From Candidatus Cloacimonadota bacterium (GTDB taxonomy: Bacteria; Cloacimonadota; Cloacimonadia; Cloacimonadales; Cloacimonadaceae), in NCBI GenBank assembly GCA_016875595.1, contig VGPI01000038.1, positions 1 to 12,803 of the forward strand: a stretch of 12,803 nucleotides of DNA, written 5' to 3'. Every line of letters begins with the position of its first letter. Within the stretch, counting starts at the first letter, position 1. This document shows, one piece after another, positions 8,029 to 12,803 of the stretch. The notes beneath the pieces were generated by a model, which saw only the letters and a list, made by a program, of their open reading frames with translations, had not been told where the DNA came from and did no database searches. The position numbers were made by a program, and so were the translations under genes.

Positions 8029-9068
8029 TGGGACTCCTTATCTTCTTTGATGAGCCTCCTGAAGGCATGGTACATGTCGGGCAGATTATTCTCAATTGCC
8101 ATGATCCGCTTCATCCGGTTCGCTTCCCGGGCTGGAGAGCCAAAGAACTTGCCGTCCGCAGACAGATCATGCGTAACTCCGGATTGAGCGCCGACCATAA
8201 CGCGATCGCTGATCGTCAGATGACCTGCAACTCCCACTTGACCGGCAAGATAGACATAATCACCCAATACCGTGCTGCCTGCCAGTCCCACTTGAGCACA
8301 CAGGATACAATGCTGTCCTATGATACAATTGTGCCCGATCTGCACCAGATTGTCGATCTTGGTGTCCTGGCCAATGATCGTGGAGCCGATCGTGGCACGG
8401 TCGATGCATGAATTGGCTCCGATCTCCACATCGTCATGGATAATGACATTGCCGATCTGCGGGATCTTGCGCTGAACTCCGTTGATCAACAGATATCCAA
8501 ACCCATCGGCGGAGATCACGCAACCGGCATGGATCCTTACCCGTTTGCCGATCCTGGTTCCGGAGTAGATGGTGACATTGGGATAGATACGGGTGTGCTC
8601 ATCCAGGATACAATCCTCGGCAATATAGCTATTGGCTGCAATGATACAATGGTTGCCAATGCGAGTGTTTTTACCGATCACGACATTGGCACCGATGTAC
8701 ACTTCCTCGGGCAAGCTCACGCTGGGATCGATCAAAGCTGAGCAATCCACGGTCCATTCCATTACCGTTTCATCTGAGGAGATCAGGTGGTCGGCGATCT
8801 GAAGGATCGTATGATACGGCTTCTCCACAATCAGCAGATTGTGACCGGTGAGAACATTCTCAAACTCCGCAGTAGTGACGATCAGACCGATCTCTGGACC
8901 GGCAATGCGGCTGATGTACTTCTCGGATTCAATAAAGATCACGGAATTGATATCCGCTTCAGCCACATCGGCGATCCGGGAGATCTGAATATCATCATTG
9001 CCGTTGAACCGTCCACCGGTCATTTCAACGATCCGGGCAGCAGTCAATTGGGTTTTAAATACCTTCAT
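8025..9068 (-). CDS. lpxD: UDP-3-O-(3-hydroxyacyl)glucosamine N-acyltransferase
   Basis: LpxD adds the N-linked 3-hydroxyacyl chain to UDP-3-O-acyl-glucosamine, the third step of lipid A synthesis, after LpxC. The N-terminal uridine-binding domain spans about 1-105 and is followed by a long left-handed beta helix of hexapeptide repeats (about 110-300), with DGFGY (188-192), NSCIDRATIG (219-228) and NLVQIGHNCIIG (240-251), whose H246 is the expected catalytic base. A short helical C-terminus closes the 347 residues, a normal length. Two starts are possible: ATG at 9068 (chosen) or an in-frame GTG two codons earlier at 9074. The only purine-rich ribosome-site candidate, AAGGTG, includes that GTG, so the ATG is more likely, though its spacing is short. 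With GTG, the gene would overlap skp by GTGA; with ATG it starts 2 nt after the skp stop. It overlaps lpxC-fabZ by 4 nt. Confidence 0.96.
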   Translation of the reverse strand: MKVFKTQLTAARIVEMTGGRFNGNDDIQISRIADVAEADINSVIFIESEKYISRIAGPEIGLIVTTAEFENVLTGHNLLIVEKPYHTILQIADHLISSDETVMEWTVDCSALIDPSVSLPEEVYIGANVVIGKNTRIGNHCIIAANSYIAEDCILDEHTRIYPNVTIYSGTRIGKRVRIHAGCVISADGFGYLLINGVQRKIPQIGNVIIHDDVEIGANSCIDRATIGSTIIGQDTKIDNLVQIGHNCIIGQHCILCAQVGLAGSTVLGDYVYLAGQVGVAGHLTISDRVMVGAQSGVTHDLSADGKFFGSPAREANRMKRIMAIENNLPDMYHAFRRLIKEDKESQ

Positions 9069-9070
9069 AT

Positions 9071-9688
9071 TCACCTTTTCGGTTCAGATTCACTTCCGGT
9101 ATTATTGGGTTCAGTGGGGTTCGGGGGGTCAATCTGGGGTTGAGGATCGCCCGGGGGCGTTGTCTGGGGCGGGGCAATTCCCTTGTTCAGTTCTTGGAGC
9201 ACCTGTTCTGTTATATCTATCGTGGGAATGGCATATAGAATGGTGCCCATGCTGACGTCAAAGATCATCGTATAGCGCTCGTCCTCAGCGATCTTCTTGA
9301 TGATGTCATGGATCTTTTTGGTCAGGGGATCAATCAACTCCCGATATCGCTGTTCCGCTTTTCCGCCTTCACCAAAATACTCCTCCAGCAATCTGCCGGC
9401 TTCTGCCTTTTTAGCATCGATCCGCGCTTGTGCTTCGCGTTTGGCGGCTTCGTTCTTTGTCAGTTTATCTATCTCAAACTGGCGTTCCATCTGTTTGATC
9501 TCATCATCCAGCTGGCGGACTTGATTTGTCCAGTTTTGCTTATCCAGATTGAACAGACGGGCGATCTCGGCGGCTTCATTGCTCGAAAACAGCACCCGGT
9601 CAGTATCGACATAACCGAGCTTGATTGATTGGGCAAAGCAAAGCGCCAGCAACCCGAACAGGATCATTGTCATCAATATCTTCTTCAT
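9071..9688 (-). CDS. skp: OmpH/Skp family periplasmic chaperone with proline-rich tail
   Basis: Skp-type chaperones form jellyfish-like trimers that hold unfolded outer-membrane proteins in the periplasm. The 205-residue product has a clear signal peptide: MKK, a hydrophobic core (about 4-16), and likely cleavage after A19 in CFA-Q. The mature start IKLGYVDTDRVLFSSNEA fits the OmpH family, followed by a charged coiled coil (about 40-110, rich in K, E, A, R) and the returning body segment DERYTMIFDVSMGTILYAIPTIDITEQVLQELNKG (136-170) in outline. Odd feature: a low-complexity tail, 171-205, with 11 prolines, absent from short classical Skp. Its start has AAGGAG 7 nt upstream (9696-9701). It is first in the tight skp-lpxD-lpxC/fabZ-lpxA block, a placement seen in many Gram-negatives, usually behind bamA, which here is replaced by gcvPB 63 nt upstream. 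Confidence 0.92.
   Translation of the reverse strand: MKKILMTMILFGLLALCFAQSIKLGYVDTDRVLFSSNEAAEIARLFNLDKQNWTNQVRQLDDEIKQMERQFEIDKLTKNEAAKREAQARIDAKKAEAGRLLEEYFGEGGKAEQRYRELIDPLTKKIHDIIKKIAEDERYTMIFDVSMGTILYAIPTIDITEQVLQELNKGIAPPQTTPPGDPQPQIDPPNPTEPNNTGSESEPKR
9107..9174 (+). other. Cluster of G-runs, possible G-quadruplex in the template strand of skp
   Basis: On the plus strand there are G-runs at 9107-9109, 9116-9119, 9123-9128, 9136-9139, 9153-9157, 9166-9169 and 9171-9174: six of four or more. Several combinations have loops of 13 nt or less, which is compatible with a DNA quadruplex. This is the complement of the proline codons (CCC/CCN) in the skp tail, so protein sequence alone could explain it. 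It lies in the DNA template strand; the mRNA here is C-rich. No regulatory role can be shown from sequence. Confidence 0.55.
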
Positions 9689-9734
9689 TTATCTACTCCT
9701 TGTTTAACAAGTAATTGCCGGTAGAATCCCGGTC

Positions 9735-9752
9735 ATCCGGCGATAGCCGGAT
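9735..9752 (-). other. Short GC-rich hairpin between gcvPB and skp
   Basis: On the minus strand ATCCGGC-TATC-GCCGGAT forms a 7-bp stem with a 4-nt loop. It starts in the TGA stop of gcvPB (9752-9754) and sits within the 63-nt gap before skp. No T-tract follows, so it is not a convincing intrinsic terminator; partial read-through or mRNA-end protection of gcvPB is possible. No clear promoter is visible in the same gap. Confidence 0.6.
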
Positions 9753-11212
9753 CAGTTGTCTCTTGAGACGGGGTACCGAATATCCAGAATCTTAACTGCA
9801 CGGGCATCATCGACCCTTCTCACCGGAGTGGTCAAGGGAGCGTTATGCAGCAGTTCCGGGTCGTTTTCCGCTTCTTCGGCGATCTCGATCATCGCTCTGG
9901 CGAAACTATCGATGGATTGCTTGCTTTCGGTCTCGGTCGGCTCCACCATCAAGGCTTCTTGAATGATCAAGGGGAAATACACTGTGGGAGCATGGAATCC
10001 TTTGTCCAGTAGGCGTTTGGCAATATCGAGGGTGGATACGCCATGCTCTTTTTTCTGTCTGGTGCCATCGGCCACAAACTCGTGCATGCAATACTCCTGA
10101 TGCTCGATATGGTAATAGGGTGCGATCAGTTTCATCAGGTAATTGGCATTGATAATGGCATTCTCTGCAATGCGTCTGACGCCTTCCGGTCCCAGCATCC
10201 TGATATAGATGTAGGCACGGAGTATGATGGCGAAATTGCCATAGAAGGTATGCACCTTGCCGATGGACGTATCTTCATGCTGATAGTCAAGATAGAACGC
10301 TCCATCTTTCTGATCGACCAATGGCACTGGCAGATAGGGCACCAGTTTTTCCACCACTCCGACCGGTCCGCAACCGGGTCCGCCTCCGCCATGCGGAGTT
10401 GAGAAAGTCTTATGCAGGTTAAAGTGCAGGATGTCAAAGCCGATCTTGCCGGGTTGGACAATCCCCATCAGCGCATTGAGGTTAGCGCCGTCCATATAGA
10501 TCAGCCCGTCCACACCGTGGATGAGCTCGGAGATCTCCTTGATCTGCGACTCAAAGAGCCCCAACGTATTCGGATTGGTGAGCATGAAGCCCGCCACCTC
10601 GTCGGTAACGATCTCCCTGAGCTTTTCAACATCGATCCTGCCATCGGCACGGGAGGGCAATTCTATCACTTCATAGCCGGCATGTGTGCAACTGGCAGGA
10701 TTGGTGCCATGCGCCGAATCGGGCAGGATGATCTTCTTCTTATTGGTGTATCCTTTCGCTTTATGGTAGGCACCGATGATCTTCAGACCGGCAAATTCAC
10801 CCTGAGCGCCGGCTACCGGCTGCAAGGATACCTGCGCCATACCAGAGATCTCGGACAGATCCCGCTGCAGATCATACAGGATCTCCAGCGTTCCTTGTAA
10901 GGTCTCATTCGCCTGATAGGGATGGATGTTATTGAAGCAGGAGTGACGCACCAGCGCTTCATTGATCTTGGGATTGTATTTCATCGTGCAGGAGCCCAGC
11001 GGATACAAGCCCTTTTCGATAAAATGATTCTTGTGGCTGAGACGGATATAATGCCTCAGGACATCCAATTCACTCACCTCGGGCAGTTCCGCTACTGCTT
11101 TACGGACAAATTTAGCAGGCAGAATCTGATGGATATCGCCCTCAACATCGCGCTGGGGAAGTGTGACTCCCCGTCTGCCTTTTATGCTCAGATCAAATAT
11201 CATTTCAGCCAT
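9752..11212 (-). CDS. gcvPB: Glycine dehydrogenase (decarboxylating) subunit 2, P-protein C-terminal half
   Basis: Together with GcvPA this PLP enzyme decarboxylates glycine and passes the aminomethyl group to lipoyl H-protein in the glycine cleavage system. The 486 residues match the GcvPB family. Signatures are SHKNHFIEKGLYPLGSCTMKYNP in outline (59-81), QPVAGAQGEFAGL (131-143), DSAHGTNPAS (165-174), MDGANLNALMG (240-250) and HFNLHKTFSTPHGGGGPG (263-280), where K268 is the expected PLP Schiff-base lysine. The C-terminal domain has PTVYFPLI and MVEPTETES. The ATG overlaps the end of gcvPA by 8 nt and has a very strong ribosome site, GGAGGTGA (11216-11223), so both subunits should be made in similar amounts. 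No gcvT, gcvH or lpd is in the window, so the system is completed elsewhere. In some anaerobes the system can also run in reverse to make glycine; direction cannot be judged here. Confidence 0.97.
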   Translation of the reverse strand: MAEMIFDLSIKGRRGVTLPQRDVEGDIHQILPAKFVRKAVAELPEVSELDVLRHYIRLSHKNHFIEKGLYPLGSCTMKYNPKINEALVRHSCFNNIHPYQANETLQGTLEILYDLQRDLSEISGMAQVSLQPVAGAQGEFAGLKIIGAYHKAKGYTNKKKIILPDSAHGTNPASCTHAGYEVIELPSRADGRIDVEKLREIVTDEVAGFMLTNPNTLGLFESQIKEISELIHGVDGLIYMDGANLNALMGIVQPGKIGFDILHFNLHKTFSTPHGGGGPGCGPVGVVEKLVPYLPVPLVDQKDGAFYLDYQHEDTSIGKVHTFYGNFAIILRAYIYIRMLGPEGVRRIAENAIINANYLMKLIAPYYHIEHQEYCMHEFVADGTRQKKEHGVSTLDIAKRLLDKGFHAPTVYFPLIIQEALMVEPTETESKQSIDSFARAMIEIAEEAENDPELLHNAPLTTPVRRVDDARAVKILDIRYPVSRDN

Positions 11213-12551
11213 GTTTCACCTCCGTCAGCGCTTCCACGAGTGCGTCCATATCCGTCTTGCTCTTCTTTTCCGTGACGGCGATCAGCAGTTGATGATCATT
11301 GCCAAAGCGAGCCATATCCACTCCGGGATAAAGAACTCGGGGTAAAAACTTCTGGATGATCCGCGCTGCGGGAACGGGTGTATTGATCACAAATTCCTTA
11401 AAGAACGGAGCATCGGGATAAGCCAGTGAATAACCCTCCAGCGCTTTGATCCGATCTGCCAGATAATGCGCCTTGAGAGTGGACTGAATGGCGATCTCAC
11501 GGATGCCATCCTTGCCCATCAAACTCATCCAGACGGTGGCGGCGAGCGCACATAATGCTTGATTGGAACAGATATTTGAGGTTGCTTTGTCACGGCGGAT
11601 GTGTTGTTCGCGTCCTTGTAACGTGAGCGCATAAGCCCGTTTCCCTTCCATATCCAGGGTTCCGCCAACGATACGTCCCGGCATCTGTCTCGCCATATCG
11701 AGTTTGCTGGCAAAAAAGCCAAAGAGTGGGCCGCCAAAATACATGCTATTTCCCATGGCTTGCCCTTCGCCGACCACGATATCTGCTTTGTATTCAGCCG
11801 GCGCATTCAGGACTGCTAAAGAGACCGGATCCACGGCAGCGATCAGCAGTGTCTTGCCATTGGTGTGGATAATTGGTTCCAAGGCAAAGACATCCTCCAG
11901 ATTGCCCCAGAAATTGGGGGTCTGGATGATCACGCTACCGATCGTCTCATCCATCAGTCCCTTGAGGGTTTCTTGATCGATCAAGCCGCCTTCGCAGGGA
12001 GCGGAGATCAATTCAATGCCGATGCCTTCGGTGTAGCAACGGATCACTTTCACGTATTCCGGGTGCAGGCTTTCGGGCAGGATCGCCTTTTTGAGACGAT
12101 TCTTGCGCACCGCCATCAGGATCGCTTCGGCGATGGCAGAAGCACCATCATACATGGAGGCATTGGCGATTTCCATGCCGGTCAGTTCACAGATCATCGT
12201 CTGAAACTCGTAGATATACTGCAAAGTTCCCTGGCTCACTTCCGCCTGATAGGGGGTATAGGCAGTGAAAAACTCCGGTCTGGAGATGATCGTATCCACC
12301 GCAGCCGGGATAAAGTGGTCATAAACACCCGCCCCCAAAAAGGAATTGGCGGCTTGGGCACAGATGTTCTTACAGGTCTTCTCATGGATCAGGCGGGTGA
12401 TCTCCATCTCCGACAACGCCGGAGCCAGATCCAGCATACCCTTGACCCGCAGCTCCTTTGGTATAGCCTGGATCAAATCATCAAATGATTTGACGCCAAT
12501 GGATTCCAACATCTGCTGTCGATCGGTATCGGTATTGGCAATGTAGGGCAT
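11205..12551 (-). CDS. gcvPA: Glycine dehydrogenase (decarboxylating) subunit 1, P-protein N-terminal half
   Basis: GcvPA has the aminotransferase fold of the P-protein N-terminal half but no PLP lysine; it forms the heterotetramer with GcvPB. Seen in the sequence: the N-terminal YIANTDTDRQQMLESIG, YTPYQAEVSQGTLQYIYEFQ (about 98-117), ASMYDGASAIAEA (132-144), GEGQAMGNSMYFGGPLFGFFA in outline (261-281) and the highly conserved REQHIRRDKATSNIC (314-328). At 448 residues the length is normal. The start is the ATG at 12551: AAGGAG at 12557-12562 lies 5 nt upstream and includes the first base of the in-frame GTG at 12557, which therefore cannot use it. The gene is first of the minus-strand operon; a candidate promoter lies upstream. 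Its last 8 nt overlap gcvPB. No glycine riboswitch is recognisable in the leader. Confidence 0.97.
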   Translation of the reverse strand: MPYIANTDTDRQQMLESIGVKSFDDLIQAIPKELRVKGMLDLAPALSEMEITRLIHEKTCKNICAQAANSFLGAGVYDHFIPAAVDTIISRPEFFTAYTPYQAEVSQGTLQYIYEFQTMICELTGMEIANASMYDGASAIAEAILMAVRKNRLKKAILPESLHPEYVKVIRCYTEGIGIELISAPCEGGLIDQETLKGLMDETIGSVIIQTPNFWGNLEDVFALEPIIHTNGKTLLIAAVDPVSLAVLNAPAEYKADIVVGEGQAMGNSMYFGGPLFGFFASKLDMARQMPGRIVGGTLDMEGKRAYALTLQGREQHIRRDKATSNICSNQALCALAATVWMSLMGKDGIREIAIQSTLKAHYLADRIKALEGYSLAYPDAPFFKEFVINTPVPAARIIQKFLPRVLYPGVDMARFGNDHQLLIAVTEKKSKTDMDALVEALTEVKHG

Positions 12552-12556
12552 AAACA

Positions 12557-12562
12557 CTCCTT
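12557..12562 (-). promoter_or_regulatory. Ribosome-binding site fixing the gcvPA start
   Basis: AAGGAG on the minus strand, 5 nt before the ATG at 12551. It overlaps the alternative GTG codon at 12557, so it decides for the ATG and shortens the longest frame by two codons. Confidence 0.85.
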
Positions 12563-12576
12563 AAATCTATAACATT

Positions 12577-12595
12577 GAAAAAACATAATTTTTTC
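12577..12595. repeat. A/T-run inverted repeat in the gcvPA leader
   Basis: GAAAAAA (12577-12583) and TTTTTTC (12589-12595) form a perfect 7-bp inverted repeat with a 5-nt loop. It lies between the candidate promoter and the gcvPA ribosome site. The stem is weak as RNA; it may simply be AT-rich promoter-region DNA or an operator-like site. Whether it acts as a regulator-binding site cannot be told. Confidence 0.5.
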
Positions 12596-12596
12596 C

Positions 12597-12625
12597 CAAA
12601 AGCTATGAGCACTGAAAAATGTCAA
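12597..12625 (-). promoter_or_regulatory. Candidate promoter for gcvPA-gcvPB
   Basis: On the minus strand TTGACA (12620-12625) matches the sigma70 -35 consensus, but no good TATAAT lies 16-18 nt on. Instead TAGCTTTTG (12597-12605) follows TTG after 17 nt, close to the Bacteroidetes-type pair TTG/TAnnTTTG. If used, the leader would be about 40 nt long. The choice of sigma type and start site is inference only. Confidence 0.4.
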
Positions 12626-12670
12626 TCGAAATAAGGAGATCCCCAGAAACCAGGCGTTTGTTATGTGAGT

Positions 12671-12803
12671 TAATGGAACAATAGACAAGATGTTAGGTGT
12701 GGTTTTCGGTACTGCTTGATGAGCTCTGTCCCGGTTAGTCCTTCATTGGAGAGCATTGCCTGTAAACCGTTCAAAGAAAAAACGCAGAGTTCCCTTATGA
12801 ATT
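12671..12803 (-). other. Open frame entering from the right edge, possible C-terminus of an upstream gene
   Basis: On the minus strand one frame is open from the window edge to a TAA at 12671-12673, about 43 codons, ending KQYRKPHLTSCLLFH. The segment LQAMLSNEGLTGTELIKQYRKPH could be helical. No family is recognised, and an open stretch this short is not rare by chance. If real, it is the end of a gene transcribed in the same direction as gcvPA, 119 nt upstream of the gcvPA start. The rest of 12552-12670 holds only the leader and candidate promoter. Confidence 0.22.

Noticed and set aside
6844..8187. 447-codon open frame on the plus strand antisense to lpxC-fabZ
   Set aside because: It is a mirror of lpxC-fabZ, whose active sites are fully conserved on the other strand. 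The composition is rich in D, H and I as expected from reversed codons, there is no recognisable domain, and no ribosome site was seen.
9699..9711. CTTGT-TTA-ACAAG inverted repeat next to the skp ribosome site
   Set aside because: Only a 5-bp AT-rich stem; too weak to claim as a regulatory structure although it touches the AAGGAG.
12551..12557. GTG at 12557 as the gcvPA start
   Set aside because: The only ribosome site (AAGGAG, 12557-12562) overlaps this codon, while it is ideally spaced for the ATG at 12551.
12473..12688. 71-codon minus-strand frame spanning the gcvPA start
   Set aside because: It overlaps the gcvPA start region in another frame, has no ribosome site, and runs through the promoter/leader DNA.
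12558..12803. Glycine riboswitch upstream of gcvPA
   Set aside because: Fragments such as CAGGCAA and GGACAGAG occur on the minus strand, but not in the order or spacing of the aptamer, and the GGAGAG and CCGAAG core elements are not in place.
1..12803. Possible mobile element, CRISPR array, toxin-antitoxin or defence system
   Set aside because: No transposase, integrase, Cas-like, toxin-like or phage-like frame and no spaced direct repeats were seen; all confident genes are housekeeping or envelope genes.

Overview
The window reads as ordinary chromosome of a Gram-negative, lipid A-making bacterium. Three traits point to the FCB superphylum: an LpxC-FabZ fusion protein, a BatA-type von Willebrand A membrane protein, and an outer-membrane barrel C-terminus with a PorV-like look. 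A two-subunit glycine decarboxylase P-protein (GcvPA + GcvPB) next to an lpx operon, with moderate GC, would fit a Cloacimonadota-like lineage. That placement is inference from gene content, not a database match.

Left half, plus strand (1-5622): the 3' end of an outer-membrane beta-barrel protein, a BatA-like VWA protein, dxs (first step of the MEP isoprenoid pathway) and mnmE (tRNA wobble-uridine modification GTPase). Gaps are 6 nt, 33 nt and a 4-nt ATGA overlap, so this looks like one transcript that enters from outside the window.

Middle (5623-5862): a 240-bp convergent gap between mnmE and lpxA. It holds a striking 77-bp near-perfect hairpin (5702-5778) built partly from an 11-bp tandem duplication and lacking a T-tract on either side. 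This is the most unusual element in the window. An 8-bp tandem repeat lies just after lpxA.

Right half, minus strand (5863-12551): reading in the direction of transcription, gcvPA-gcvPB (glycine cleavage P-protein), a 63-nt gap with a small hairpin, then skp/ompH, lpxD, lpxC-fabZ and lpxA. The last four genes are joined by 4-nt overlaps or directly abutting stop and start codons. The cluster joins a periplasmic chaperone to the first three committed lipid A enzymes (LpxA, LpxC, LpxD) and the FabZ dehydratase, which competes with the Lpx acyltransferases for 3-hydroxyacyl-ACP. LpxB and BamA, common partners of this cluster elsewhere, are absent. A possible promoter lies about 45-75 nt upstream of gcvPA.

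I found no RNA genes, CRISPR array, transposase, phage gene or defence system, and I do not think the window contains an undescribed multi-gene system. The features worth follow-up are the convergent-gap hairpin, the G-rich/proline-rich end of skp, and the gcv-lpx linkage. No gene-free stretch exceeds 300 bases.
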